Part shown: positions 24,428 to 33,512 of the stretch, piece after piece
Position numbering within the stretch: the first letter of the stretch is position 1
Layout: each line of letters starts with the position of its first letter
From: Negativibacillus massiliensis
GTDB taxonomy: Bacteria; Bacillota; Clostridia; Oscillospirales; Ruminococcaceae
Length of the DNA: 64,000 bases
Direction: 5' to 3'
Assembly: GCF_900148495.1 (NCBI RefSeq)
Contig: NZ_FTRU01000008.1
Span: forward strand, 682,001 to 746,000
Position numbers and translations under genes: made by a program
Notes under the pieces: generated by a model
What the model was told of the DNA's origin: nothing
Database searches by the model: none
Seen by the model: only the letters and a program-made list of their open reading frames with translations

Positions 24428-26023
24428 ATGATTACAGTTAACAACGTCAGTCTGGATTTTAGCGGTCAGAAGCTGTTTTCCGACGTTAATCTTTTGTTTA
24501 ATGCCGGCAACTGCTACGGCGTCATCGGCGCAAACGGCGCTGGAAAATCCACCTTTTTAAAGATCCTTTCCGGCGAGCTGGAACCAACTACCGGTTCTGT
24601 GGAAATTCCGGACGGAGAGCGCATGTCGGTGCTCAAACAGGATCACTTTGCTTATGACAGCTTTTCGGTACTGGATACCATTATCCAGGGCAATCCACGC
24701 CTGTATGAAATCATGCAGCAGAAGGATGCTTTATATAATAAGGAAGAATTCACCGAAGAGGATGGCGAACTTGCCGCAGCACTCGAGGCAGAATTCGCAG
24801 AATTAAACGGCTGGGAGATCGAAACCGAGATCAGCAAGCTGTTAAAAGGTCTTGGCCTTGACCAGAACCTGCTGTATGAACAGATGAGCGCACTTGGCGA
24901 CAAGGAAAAGGTTAAAATCCTGCTGGCTCAGGCATTGTTTGGTCAGCCGGAAATCATTCTCCTCGACGAGCCTACCAACCATCTGGACCTTGCTTCCATC
25001 AACTGGCTGGAAGAATTTTTGATGGATTATGTGGGAACCGTTATCATCGTATCCCATGACCGTCACTTCCTCAATAATGTCTGCACCCACATCGTGGATA
25101 TCGACTACAACAAGATCAAGATGTATGTTGGTAACTATGACTTCTGGTATGAGTCCAGCCGACTGATGCAGCGCATGATTGCTGACCAGAAACGCAAGGC
25201 GGACGAAAAGATCAAAGAACTGCAGAACTTTATCGCGCGCTTTGCTGCAAACAAATCCAAATCCAAACAGGCAACCTCCAGAAGAAAGCTTATCGATAAG
25301 CTGACCGTTGAGGAACTGCCTGCTTCTTCCAGAAAATATCCATATGTCGGCTTTACCATGGATCGTGAAATCGGTAAGGACGTTCTGACCGTAGACCGCA
25401 TCAGCAAGACAATTGACGGTGTAAAGGTACTCAACGACATCTCCTTCACCGTTGCAAAGGGCGACAAGATCGCATTCATCGGAGAAAACGAGATTGCACA
25501 GACTGCCATGATGCAGATTCTGGCAGAGGAGATCCAGCCGGACGAAGGCTCGATCAAGTGGGGTGTAAGCACCTCCCGTTCTTACTTCCCGAAGGATAAC
25601 TCGGAATACTTTAATGGCTGTGAGCTCAACATTCTTCAGTGGCTGTCCCAGTATTCTAAGGATATCACCGAAACCTATCTGCGCGGATTCTTGGGAAGAA
25701 TGCTCTTCTCTGGCGATGATGTGTACAAGCCAGTACAGGTTCTTTCCGGTGGTGAGAAGGTTCGCTGTATGCTTTCGAGAATGATGCTGTTTGGTTCCAA
25801 CGTTCTGATTCTGGACCAGCCGACCAACCACCTTGACCTCGAATCCATCACCGCTGTCAACAATGGACTGATGGACTTTAAGTCCAACGTTTTCTTTACT
25901 TCTCATGACCACGAGTTTGTACAGACTGTTGCAAACCGTATCATCGAAATCACCCCAGACGGTATCATTGACCGCCGCTGCACCTTTGACGAATATCTGG
26001 AATGGAAAGCTGCGAACAAATAG
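24428..26023 (+). CDS. ABC-F family ATPase (YbiT/YkpA-like), asymmetric sites
   Basis: 531 residues, two ABC domains joined by a charged linker (about 240-320), no membrane domain. ABC-F proteins act on the ribosome. NBD1 has intact Walker A GANGAGKS (34-41) and Walker B LLDEP (E181), but its signature is LGDKEK (156-161) instead of LSGGE. NBD2 has a broken Walker A GENEIAQT (352-359) and LDQP (Q464), but a perfect LSGGEK (439-444). Thus one composite ATP site is complete and the other is degenerate at all three motifs. It is a single gene with its own promoter and terminator. Confidence 0.92.
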   Translation: MITVNNVSLDFSGQKLFSDVNLLFNAGNCYGVIGANGAGKSTFLKILSGELEPTTGSVEIPDGERMSVLKQDHFAYDSFSVLDTIIQGNPRLYEIMQQKDALYNKEEFTEEDGELAAALEAEFAELNGWEIETEISKLLKGLGLDQNLLYEQMSALGDKEKVKILLAQALFGQPEIILLDEPTNHLDLASINWLEEFLMDYVGTVIIVSHDRHFLNNVCTHIVDIDYNKIKMYVGNYDFWYESSRLMQRMIADQKRKADEKIKELQNFIARFAANKSKSKQATSRRKLIDKLTVEELPASSRKYPYVGFTMDREIGKDVLTVDRISKTIDGVKVLNDISFTVAKGDKIAFIGENEIAQTAMMQILAEEIQPDEGSIKWGVSTSRSYFPKDNSEYFNGCELNILQWLSQYSKDITETYLRGFLGRMLFSGDDVYKPVQVLSGGEKVRCMLSRMMLFGSNVLILDQPTNHLDLESITAVNNGLMDFKSNVFFTSHDHEFVQTVANRIIEITPDGIIDRRCTFDEYLEWKAANK

Positions 26024-26045
26024 TTTTCAAAAAGAATATTTAAAA

Positions 26046-26090
26046 ACAACAAATCCCTCATGAGCTTACAAACTCATGAGGGATTTGTTT
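26046..26090. terminator. Strong bidirectional terminator
   Basis: The 17-bp perfect arms AACAAATCCCTCATGAG / CTCATGAGGGATTTGTT around CTTACAAA lie between convergent genes. Confidence 0.85.
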
Positions 26091-26104
26091 ATCTTATGTG
26101 TTTT

Positions 26105-26734
26105 TTATTCTTCCAAATCTTTTTGCAGATGAGCAAAGTCAATACGTCTTTGCTTAAAATAAAATTCCTTGTCCCGCTCACCAACAGGGCGCAGCACACG
26201 ACATGGATTTCCCACAGCAACAACATTGGAAGGAATATCCTTTGTTACAACACTGCCAGCGCCGATGACCACATTGTCTCCAATCTGTACCCCAGGAAGG
26301 ATGATTGCACCGGCACCAATCCAGCAATTTTTGCCGATGGAAACCGGCATGTTGTACTGATAGCCTTTTTCCCGCAGGGAAGGGAGGATGGGGTGCCCTG
26401 CCGTAGCGACGATAACTCCAGGTCCAAACATAGTGTTGTCTCCAACATAGATGTGGGTGTCGTCCACCAAAGTCAGATTGAAGTTTGCATAGACATTTTT
26501 CCCGAAATGGACATGGGCACCACCGAAATTTGTATGTAGCGGCGGTTCGATATAGCATCCTTCGCCGATTTCAGCAAACATTTTTTGAAGCATCTTTTCC
26601 CGCTTTTCAAGTTCGGTTGGTCTGGTCATATTAAAATCATACAAGAGATTTAGACACGCAAGCTGTTCTTTCATAATCTCCTCATCTCCAGGAAGATAAA
26701 GCTCCCCGGTGTGCATCCGTTCTTTCATGCTCAT
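26105..26734 (-). CDS. Sugar O-acetyltransferase (maltose/galactoside type)
   Basis: 209 residues preceded by GGGAGG. The N-terminal Mac domain (KERMHTGELYLPGDEEI ... LLYDFN) is followed by a left-handed beta-helix of hexapeptide repeats, with the catalytic His in VATAGHPI. The loop NFNLTLVDDTHIYVGDNTMFGPG and the ending VAVGNPCRVLRP are typical of LacA/Maa enzymes. It transfers acetyl from acetyl-CoA to a sugar hydroxyl. It stands alone, with no sugar operon beside it. Confidence 0.92.
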   Translation of the reverse strand: MSMKERMHTGELYLPGDEEIMKEQLACLNLLYDFNMTRPTELEKREKMLQKMFAEIGEGCYIEPPLHTNFGGAHVHFGKNVYANFNLTLVDDTHIYVGDNTMFGPGVIVATAGHPILPSLREKGYQYNMPVSIGKNCWIGAGAIILPGVQIGDNVVIGAGSVVTKDIPSNVVAVGNPCRVLRPVGERDKEFYFKQRRIDFAHLQKDLEE

Positions 26735-26769
26735 TGTTTTGCCTCCCGATGATTCCCGTATTTTTGAAT

Positions 26770-26803
26770 AAAAAAACGCAGCTGAGTTTGTGTCTCAGCT
26801 GCG
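26770..26803 (-). terminator. Intrinsic terminator of the tRNA-Thr gene
   Basis: On the minus strand, GCGCAGCTGAG and CTCAGCTGCG are followed by seven T, just downstream of the tRNA 3' end. Confidence 0.85.
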
Positions 26804-26811
26804 CCTTTTGG

Positions 26812-26884
26812 GGCTAGAGATGGGAATCGAACCCACGACCTGCTGATTACGAATCAGCTGCTCTACCGACTGAGCCACTCTAGC
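26812..26884 (-). tRNA. tRNA-Thr(CGU)
   Basis: A complete cloverleaf on the minus strand: acceptor GCTAGAG/CTCTAGC, D arm GCTC/GAGC, anticodon stem GCTGA/TCAGC around TTCGTAA (anticodon CGT, reading ACG), T arm GTGGG/CCCAT with TTCGATT. The 3' CCA is not encoded. Confidence 0.95.
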
Positions 26885-26988
26885 AAAGATTTTAAAAAAA
26901 TCCTAAACTATTATACCGCATAATAAAGATGAGGTCAAGAGAAATGGAAAAATTTCTTTTTGCTGAGCTTTTTCTTCTTCGCAAAAAG

Positions 26989-27017
26989 TTGACATTCGTT
27001 ATGGATTATGTTATATT
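26989..27017 (+). promoter_or_regulatory. Promoter of the MgtC-like gene
   Basis: Perfect TTGACA, a 17-bp spacer, then TATATT. It gives an AT-rich leader of about 90 bases. Confidence 0.75.
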
Positions 27018-27064
27018 AATGGGCATATTTAATTTGATGTTATTTTTAACATTTTGTTGTATGA

Positions 27065-27096
27065 TTTCATAAATATTATTGTACAAATTTATGAAA
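27065..27096 (+). promoter_or_regulatory. Hairpin in the 5' leader of the MgtC-like gene
   Basis: TTTCATAAAT and ATTTATGAAA are perfect 10-bp arms ending 4 bases before the GGAG ribosome site. It could limit ribosome access; it does not look like an M-box riboswitch, which is far longer. Confidence 0.35.
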
Positions 27097-27111
27097 TAAA
27101 GGAGAGAGAAC

Positions 27112-27819
27112 ATGATGAAGGAAATTATCGAACTGATGCAGTCTCAGCTGTTTATTCAGATGGAGCTTTTATTCCGCATTATTGTAGCGGGTATCTGTGG
27201 AGCGTTCATCGGTCTGGAGCGAAAAAATCGACTGAAAAATGCCGGATTAAAAACACACCTTCTGGTTGCACTGACCAGTGCATTGATGGTCGTAATTTCG
27301 AAATACGGATTTTTTGATGTCATTACTCAGGGACTTTCGGTGGATGCTTCGCGTGTTGCCGCAAGCGTTGCCAGTGGAGTCGGCTTCCTTGGAGCAGGAC
27401 TGATTCTTGCCGGCAAACATGAGATTATGGGTGTGACCACAGCTGCCGGAATCTGGGCTACGGTCGGAGTCGGAATGGCATTGGGAGCCGGAATGTACTT
27501 TTTAGGAATCAGCTCGACACTTGTGATTTTATTTTCCCAGTTCCTTCTTCATCAGAAGTTTATCGTTTCCAATGAATATTTTGGTGAGCGCGTTACCGTG
27601 ACACTGCTTCCGGCAGAAGATGCTTTGGAGCGCTTCCAGACAATGCTTTCCCAAAACAAATTTGAAATGTCGGATATTAAGGTAAAATCCACCGGTACAG
27701 AAGCAATGGAAGTTCGCTTTGTTGTCCGGATCAGGGGATTGCACCAGATTGGTCCACTCAGTGACCTTTTGAAAAAGGACAGTCAGGTGCAGAGCTTTTC
27801 CATCAGCAAACTGGTGTAG
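27112..27819 (+). CDS. MgtC/SapB-family membrane protein
   Basis: 235 residues. The N-terminal membrane domain has RIIVAGICGAFIGLERK, LKTHLLVALTSALM, VASGVGFLGAGLIL and TTAAGIWATVGVGMALG, the canonical MgtC motifs. A C-terminal cytoplasmic ACT-like domain of about 85 residues follows. Family members link to growth at low Mg2+ or to ATP-synthase control in pathogens; in commensals the role is open. It is a single gene behind a near-consensus promoter. Confidence 0.9.
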   Translation: MMKEIIELMQSQLFIQMELLFRIIVAGICGAFIGLERKNRLKNAGLKTHLLVALTSALMVVISKYGFFDVITQGLSVDASRVAASVASGVGFLGAGLILAGKHEIMGVTTAAGIWATVGVGMALGAGMYFLGISSTLVILFSQFLLHQKFIVSNEYFGERVTVTLLPAEDALERFQTMLSQNKFEMSDIKVKSTGTEAMEVRFVVRIRGLHQIGPLSDLLKKDSQVQSFSISKLV

Positions 27820-27960
27820 CTGATAAGTTTTCAAGACATTCAAATGAGCTGTCTGCTTATTTTGTTTTGGGTAAACGGAAAAGGCGTCGGCAGGACAGAA
27901 CATTTTCCCTGAAAAAGTCATCTTTCGCAAAGTTTTATGGCAAGAAAGGGTTTGGGGGGC

Positions 27961-27989
27961 TTGCAAAAGTTTCGAAAGTATGGTAAATT
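27961..27989 (+). promoter_or_regulatory. Probable promoter of the rimP-nusA-infB operon
   Basis: TTGCAA, a 17-bp spacer, then TAAATT preceded by TGG. About 165 bases of leader follow. The remainder of 27820-28155 holds no gene. Confidence 0.5.
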
Positions 27990-28057
27990 AAAGAGGAAAG
28001 GCGGGAGGACTTTCTGATTGGAAAGCTCTTTGCGCCAAGTAGTAGACTGTCGTAAGG

Positions 28058-28087
28058 AAAGAGTGGGGTTGCCCGCTCTTTTGTTTT
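28058..28087 (+). terminator. Terminator-like hairpin in the rimP leader
   Basis: AAAGAGTGGG and CCCGCTCTTT (one mismatch) around GTTG, followed by TGTTTTG. Lying between promoter and first gene, it may attenuate the operon, plausibly through NusA. Confidence 0.5.
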
Positions 28088-28155
28088 GTTAGGACAAAGA
28101 TTTTTTAGAACACAACAGATAAAACCTACACATCAGGAAAGGAAGGGAATCGTTT

Positions 28156-28662
28156 TTGGCTACATCGAAAAAACCAAACACCGTGGAGATTGTTACCCAG
28201 CTGGCACAGCCGGTAGTGGAAGAGATGGGACTGCAGCTTTGGGACGTCCGCTTTGAAAAGGAGGGCGCTTCCTGGTATCTGCGCCTGTTCATTGATAAGG
28301 AAGGCGGAGTCACCATCGATGACTGCGAAAATTTGAGCAGAACTTTTGATAAGATTCTTGACGAAGCTGATCCAATCAGCCAGTCCTACTATTTTGAGGT
28401 ATCCTCCCCGGGAATTGGACGCGATCTGGTGCGCCCATGGCATTTTGAGCGGTATTTGGGGCAGGATGTAGAAGTAAAGATGATCCGTCCGATGCAGACA
28501 GCACAGGGAAAAACCGTGCGTGAGTTTGTCGGCACTCTCACAAAGTGTGACGAACAGAACGTATGGGTTACCCTGGAAGGCGAGGAACTTTCTTTTGCAA
28601 AAAAAGATGCGGCATATATCCGGTTGTATGAAGAGATCGACTGGAAAAATGCCAAGATTTAA
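28156..28662 (+). CDS. rimP: Ribosome maturation factor RimP
   Basis: 168 residues with a TTG start 8 bases after GGAAGGG. It has the N-terminal alpha/beta domain with LWDVRFEKEGASWYLRLFIDKEG (outline) and the DCENLSRTFDKILDE helix, then VSSPGIGRDL, the RimP signature. A C-terminal Sm-like barrel follows. It assists maturation of the 30S subunit. It is first gene of the operon with nusA, the universal order. Confidence 0.95.
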   Translation: MATSKKPNTVEIVTQLAQPVVEEMGLQLWDVRFEKEGASWYLRLFIDKEGGVTIDDCENLSRTFDKILDEADPISQSYYFEVSSPGIGRDLVRPWHFERYLGQDVEVKMIRPMQTAQGKTVREFVGTLTKCDEQNVWVTLEGEELSFAKKDAAYIRLYEEIDWKNAKI

Positions 28663-28706
28663 GACAGGATATATTGGTTTTTGATAAGATTTAGGAGGCA
28701 GCAGAC

Positions 28707-29861
28707 GTGGCAGCGAATATGAACGTAATCAATAATGAAGTTTTTGAAGCTCTGGCTTCTCTGGAAAAAGAAAAGGGCATCCCAATGTCCTACCTGATTG
28801 AAAAGATCAGCAACGCAATTGCAATTGCAATCAAACGTGATTTTGGCGGCAGCGAAAATACCATTGTTGAAATTGACCCAGCAAAGAACCGCTTTTATGT
28901 AGCAGTTCGCAAAAATGTTGTAGAAGAAGTGGAAGATCCGGAAACCGAGATCACCCTTGCAGATGCAACCAAATACAGCAAAGTGGCACACATCGGTGGC
29001 GTAGTTGAGATTCCACTGGAAACCAAACAGTTTGGCCGCATTGCAGCACAGTCTGCAAAACATGTTATCCGTCAGGCAATCAGCGAAGCAGAAAAAGGCC
29101 AGATTGCACAGAAATACATGGATAAGAAATATGAGATCATCTCGGTTCCAATCCTCAAAATTGATGAGGTTAAGGGCAATGCAACCGTTGAGATCGACAA
29201 GACCGAAGCAATCCTGCCAAAGAGCGAGCAGGTTCCAGGCGAAGAACTCCACGAGGGTCAGCGCGTTATGGTTTATGTTGTGGATGTTCTCACCGGCGGC
29301 AAAAATCCAAAACTCATGATTTCCCGCAGCCATCCAGGTCTGATCAAACGTCTGTTTGAGATGCACACTCCGGAAATCAAGGACGGTACTGTTGAAATCA
29401 AAGCAGTATCCCGTGAGGCAGGTTCCAGAACCAAGATCGCAGTATGGAGCAAGGATGAAAACGTTGATGCAGTCGGCGCATGCATCGGTCCAAAAGGAAG
29501 CCGTGTATCTGCTATCGTAGAAGAACTGGGCGGCGAGAAAATCGACGTTATCCGTTACAGTGAACAGCCAGAAGAACTGATTGCAGCAGCACTTTCTCCA
29601 GCAGAAGTTTCCAAGGTACTGGTTGACCCAACCGGAGCAAAAGCATGCAAAGCAATCGTTCCAGACAGCCAGCTCTCCCTTGCAATCGGAAACAAGGGTC
29701 AGAACGTTCGTCTGGCAGCAAGACTCACCGGCTGGAAGATCGATATCGGTCCAGAAAGCCAGGCAGAGCAGATCATCGAAGAGATGGAAACCCTGCGCAG
29801 AGAAACACAGGAACAGATTGACAAAGCTGTGGAAGATCTGTTTGCAGACGAGGAATTTTAA
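28707..29861 (+). CDS. nusA: Transcription termination/antitermination protein NusA
   Basis: 384 residues. The GTG start is 8 bases after AGGAGG; the in-frame ATG four codons later is too far. The N-terminal RNA-polymerase-binding domain is followed by an S1 domain near 135-200, then KH1 (ENVDAVGACIGPKGSRVSAIVEEL) and KH2 (LAIGNKGQNVRLAARLTGW). It lacks the acidic C-terminal repeats of E. coli NusA, as is usual in Firmicutes. It pauses RNA polymerase and helps termination. Confidence 0.96.
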   Translation: MAANMNVINNEVFEALASLEKEKGIPMSYLIEKISNAIAIAIKRDFGGSENTIVEIDPAKNRFYVAVRKNVVEEVEDPETEITLADATKYSKVAHIGGVVEIPLETKQFGRIAAQSAKHVIRQAISEAEKGQIAQKYMDKKYEIISVPILKIDEVKGNATVEIDKTEAILPKSEQVPGEELHEGQRVMVYVVDVLTGGKNPKLMISRSHPGLIKRLFEMHTPEIKDGTVEIKAVSREAGSRTKIAVWSKDENVDAVGACIGPKGSRVSAIVEELGGEKIDVIRYSEQPEELIAAALSPAEVSKVLVDPTGAKACKAIVPDSQLSLAIGNKGQNVRLAARLTGWKIDIGPESQAEQIIEEMETLRRETQEQIDKAVEDLFADEEF

Positions 29862-29903
29862 GGAAAATACAGCAGTTGATAAGCGATAAAGGAGGCAGAC
29901 ACA

Positions 29904-30188
29904 ATGCCAACACCGGCAAAAAAAGTTCCGGTCCGCATGTGCACCGGATGCCGTGAACATAAGCCGAAAAAAGAGCTGATCCGTGTGGTTCGTTCTCCAG
30001 AAGGGGAAATCAGCATCGACTTTACCGGAAAAAAATCCGGACGGGGCGCTTATCTGTGCGCAAACGAACAGTGCCTTGCAAAAGCGCGTAAAACAAAGCA
30101 GCTGGAACGGGCACTGGAAACCGCAATCCCTGACGAAGTTTATGAAAAGCTGGAACACCAGCTTGCGCAGGGAAGCGAGTCTGTATAG
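29904..30188 (+). CDS. rnpM: RNase P modulator RnpM (YlxR)
   Basis: 94 residues with the family hallmark VRMCTGCREHKPKKELIRVVR and the GRGAYLC loop. YlxR proteins sit between nusA and infB and bind RNase P RNA, modulating its activity. AAAGGAGGC precedes the ATG. Confidence 0.93.
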   Translation: MPTPAKKVPVRMCTGCREHKPKKELIRVVRSPEGEISIDFTGKKSGRGAYLCANEQCLAKARKTKQLERALETAIPDEVYEKLEHQLAQGSESV

Positions 30189-30215
30189 GGAAAACCAGAG
30201 GAAAGGAGACAGTTT

Positions 30216-30524
30216 ATGCAGAAGCAGGAACTTTCCACTTTGTCACTGGCACTCAGAGCAGGCAAACTGATTCTGGGGTTTGACAAGGTGGTCGAGGAGA
30301 TCAAAAACAAAAACGCAAAAGGTGTGTTCTACACCGAGGATCTCTCGGAAAAAAGCCGCAAGGAACTTTGCTTTGTAGCGCAGCAGCATGGAATGCAGCC
30401 ATATCAGCTTCGGGTGACGATGGAAGAGGTGTTCCATTTTTGTAAAAAGCGTTCCGGCGTAATTGCCCTTTCCGATGAGGGCTTTGCAAAAAAGCTTGTT
30501 GCCCTTGCAGAAAAAAGCATTTAA
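30216..30524 (+). CDS. L7Ae/L30e-family RNA-binding protein (YlxQ)
   Basis: 102 residues with the L7Ae fold: LSLALRAGKLILGFDKVVEEI at the start and a basic middle. A late beta strand gives SGVIALSDEGFAKKLV. These bind kink-turn RNA. It lies 27 bp after rnpM, the usual position. The ribosome site is AAAGGAGAC. Confidence 0.88.
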   Translation: MQKQELSTLSLALRAGKLILGFDKVVEEIKNKNAKGVFYTEDLSEKSRKELCFVAQQHGMQPYQLRVTMEEVFHFCKKRSGVIALSDEGFAKKLVALAEKSI

Positions 30525-30592
30525 CAACCGCATTTTTTGAATGAGAAATTTCTCATAAGAGGAAACCCTCAGCAAAGGAGGCAGATGTTTGC

Positions 30593-33490
30593 ATGATAAA
30601 TGATAAATATAAACTCAGCGATGTTGCAAAGGACCTGGGTGTTGACCAGAAAGAGATCATCGATCTTCTGGAAAAAAACTTTTCCGGTGAAAAAAAGCGC
30701 ACAACCGCATTAACCGGTGAAGAACTGAACTTCATCTTTGAGACCTATACACAAAAGACAGAGCTGAAGAGTCTGGAAAGCTATTATCTTTATAAGGAGC
30801 AATCAGGATCAGCACCTGCTGAGGCAGCAAAAGAAACCAAGGCTGCAAAAGCTCCGAAGGAACCAAAGGCTCCAAAACAGCCAAAGCAGGAAAAAACTGC
30901 TGAAAAGAATCCGCAGGAAACAAAGGCAGAACAGCCAAAACCAGAAGAAAAACCAGCTGCGGCAGTACAGGAGCCGCCAAAAGTTGTACAGGAAAAACCT
31001 TTGGCAGAGCCAAAACAGCCGGAGGTCAAAGAGCAGACACCGCCGGTTGAGGCAGACAATGAGAGGGAGAAGCAGGATATGAACGATACACCAAAGCACA
31101 ATCAGGGCGCAGGACAGGCGCCTCGCAATAATACCGACCGTCCAAAACGGGAACGCCCACAGGGAGATCGTCCACAGGGCGACAGACCACAGGGTAAATT
31201 CGGCGACAAACCACGTTTCAATGACAGAAACGGTGACAGACCACAGGGTAAATTCGGCGACAAGCCACGTTTCAATGACAGAAACGGCGACCGTCCACAG
31301 GGTGATAGATCACAGGGTGATCGCAAATATGGCGACAAACCACGTTTCAACGATAGAAATGGTGATCGTCCAAATGATCGTAAATTTGGCGACAAACCAC
31401 AGGGAGACCGTCCGCAGAATGATCGTCCAAAACAGGCAAAACCTGCAAAACCGGCTCCAGCACCAGCACCTCGTCAGGCATCCGCAATCAATCCAGAACT
31501 GGACGAAAACGTAAACGGCAAGATGATCCGTCACGTTGATATGCGTGCTGCAAACGTTGATCTGGACAAATACAATGAACGCTATGAAAACATCGCACCA
31601 GAAAATCTGGCAAAACGCGATGACGGCGTAAAGAAACAGAAGATCGGCGGCAGAAATAACAAGAAGAAAAACTTCATGTCCAAAAAGGATAAAGAGATGG
31701 AAAAGATGCGCAAGCTGGAGATGGAGCGCGAGCGCCGTCAGAAGCTGCACATCACCCTGCCGGATGAAATTACCGTTGGCGATCTGGCTCTGAAACTGAA
31801 GATCCAGTCTGCTGAAATCATCAAACGTCTGATGATGCTCGGCGAGATGAAATCTGTTTCGGATGTCATCGACTACGATACTGCTGCACTGGTTGCAATG
31901 GAAATTGGTGCAAAGGTTGAAAAAGAGGTTGTTGTTACCATCGAAGAACGTCTGTTTGATGACAGCGAGGACGATGATGATAAGAAAGTAGAGCGCCCAC
32001 CGGTTGTTGTTGTTATGGGTCACGTTGACCACGGTAAAACATCCATCCTGGACGCAATCCGTCATTCTGATGTTACCTCCACTGAGGCTGGCGGTATTAC
32101 CCAGCATATCGGTGCATATCAGGTTATGGTAAACGATAAGCCAATTACCTTCCTGGATACTCCTGGACATGAGGCATTCACCTCGATGCGTGCCCGCGGT
32201 GCAGATATCACCGATATCGCAGTTCTGGTTGTAGCGGCTGACGACGGTATCATGCCACAGACTGTTGAGTCGATCAACCACGCAAAAGCAGCAGGTGTTT
32301 CCATTATCGTTGCAATCAACAAGATGGATAAACCAACTGCTGATCCGGAAAAAGTAAAACAGGAACTGACTGAATACGAACTGGTTCCAGAAGAATGGGG
32401 CGGCGATGTTATCTGCGTTCCGGTTTCTGCTAAGACCAAGATGGGTATTCAGGACCTTCTGGAAAACATCCAGCTGGTAGCAGAAGTAAAAGAACTCAAA
32501 GCAAACCCAGACCGTATGGCAAAAGGTACTGTTATTGAGGCAAAACTTGACAAAGGCCGTGGCCCTGTTGCAACCATTCTGGTTCAGAACGGTACCCTCA
32601 GAACCGGCGACAGCGTAATCGCTGGAACCGCAATTGGTCGTGTCCGTGTTATGACCAACTCCAAGGGCGAGCGTATCGATACCGCAGGTCCATCCACACC
32701 AGTCGAGATTACCGGTCTTGCAGAAGTTCCAGCAGCAGGTGACGAGTTCAATGCAGTTGAAGACGAAAGACTGGCAAGAGAACTGGTTGAAAAACGCCGT
32801 CAGGAAGCAAAAGAAAAAGAATTCAGCTCCTACCAGAAAGTTACTCTGGATAATCTGTTTGAACAGATCGAAGTTGGCGAGACCAAAGAGCTGCCATTGA
32901 TCGTAAAAGCAGACGTACAGGGTTCTGTAGAAGCAGTAAAACAGTCTCTGGAAAAACTGAGCAACCCAGAGGTTCGCGTAAAAGTAATTCACGGTGCAGT
33001 AGGTGCAGTAAGCAAGTCCGACGTTATGCTCGCACAGGCTTGCGGCGCAATCATTGTTGGATTCAACGTTCGTCCAGACCCAATCGCAAGAGATATGGCA
33101 GAGAGCGAAGGCGTTGACATGAGAATGTATCGTGTCATCTACGACGCAATCGAAGAGATCTCTTCCGCTATGAAAGGTATGCTGGCACCTAAGACCCGTG
33201 AGGTTGAGCTGGGCCGTGCAGAGGTTCGTGAAGTATTCAAGATCACCGGTGTCGGCACCGTTGCAGGATGTTATGTTCTGGAAGGTAAGATCACCAGAAA
33301 CGCAGAGATCCGCATTGTTCGTGACGGTATTATTATCGCTGACGAGCATCTGACCTCCCTCAAACGTTTCAAAGATGACGTCAAAGAGGTTGCAAGAGGT
33401 TACGAATGTGGTATGGGTATCGAGAAGTTCGGCGACCTGAAGGTTGGCGACATCTTCGAAGCATACATGATCGAAGAATATAGAGATTAG
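30593..33490 (+). CDS. infB: Translation initiation factor IF-2
   Basis: 965 residues. It has an N-terminal IF2_N helical domain (1-55). A long low-complexity region follows, Lys/Ala/Pro-rich at 75-165, then Gly-Asp-Arg-Pro repeats at about 195-280. A second IF2_N domain lies near 380-440. The GTPase has G1 GHVDHGKT (476-483), DTPGHE and NKMD, and the two beta-barrels with the fMet-tRNA-binding C-terminus follow. The ATG is 11 bases after AGGAGG, slightly long. A three-codon frame ATG TTT GCA TGA overlaps the start. Confidence 0.96.
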   Translation: MINDKYKLSDVAKDLGVDQKEIIDLLEKNFSGEKKRTTALTGEELNFIFETYTQKTELKSLESYYLYKEQSGSAPAEAAKETKAAKAPKEPKAPKQPKQEKTAEKNPQETKAEQPKPEEKPAAAVQEPPKVVQEKPLAEPKQPEVKEQTPPVEADNEREKQDMNDTPKHNQGAGQAPRNNTDRPKRERPQGDRPQGDRPQGKFGDKPRFNDRNGDRPQGKFGDKPRFNDRNGDRPQGDRSQGDRKYGDKPRFNDRNGDRPNDRKFGDKPQGDRPQNDRPKQAKPAKPAPAPAPRQASAINPELDENVNGKMIRHVDMRAANVDLDKYNERYENIAPENLAKRDDGVKKQKIGGRNNKKKNFMSKKDKEMEKMRKLEMERERRQKLHITLPDEITVGDLALKLKIQSAEIIKRLMMLGEMKSVSDVIDYDTAALVAMEIGAKVEKEVVVTIEERLFDDSEDDDDKKVERPPVVVVMGHVDHGKTSILDAIRHSDVTSTEAGGITQHIGAYQVMVNDKPITFLDTPGHEAFTSMRARGADITDIAVLVVAADDGIMPQTVESINHAKAAGVSIIVAINKMDKPTADPEKVKQELTEYELVPEEWGGDVICVPVSAKTKMGIQDLLENIQLVAEVKELKANPDRMAKGTVIEAKLDKGRGPVATILVQNGTLRTGDSVIAGTAIGRVRVMTNSKGERIDTAGPSTPVEITGLAEVPAAGDEFNAVEDERLARELVEKRRQEAKEKEFSSYQKVTLDNLFEQIEVGETKELPLIVKADVQGSVEAVKQSLEKLSNPEVRVKVIHGAVGAVSKSDVMLAQACGAIIVGFNVRPDPIARDMAESEGVDMRMYRVIYDAIEEISSAMKGMLAPKTREVELGRAEVREVFKITGVGTVAGCYVLEGKITRNAEIRIVRDGIIIADEHLTSLKRFKDDVKEVARGYECGMGIEKFGDLKVGDIFEAYMIEEYRD
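31161..31431 (+). repeat. In-frame tandem repeat in infB ([18 protein letters not shown] units)
   Basis: Two nearly identical 54-bp units (31178-31231, 31232-31285) are followed by two or three diverged or shortened copies. They encode a basic, Arg/Asp/Gly-rich linker likely to be disordered. It should vary in copy number between strains by slippage, which is inference. Confidence 0.85.
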
Positions 33491-33512
33491 CAGGCTGAAA
33501 CGGAGCGAAACT

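Noticed and set aside
27018-27111. Possible Mg2+ riboswitch before the MgtC-like gene
   Set aside because: The leader is only about 90 bases and AT-rich with one simple hairpin, unlike the large M-box.
28659-30158. 499-codon minus-strand frame opposite nusA and rnpM
   Set aside because: Shadow frame spanning two real genes and their intergenic gap.
30585-30596. Three-codon frame ATG TTT GCA TGA overlapping the infB start
   Set aside because: Only three bases separate it from AGGAGG, too close for efficient initiation; likely chance.
31161-31431. CRISPR-like array
   Set aside because: Repeats are contiguous, in frame with infB, and lack unique spacers.
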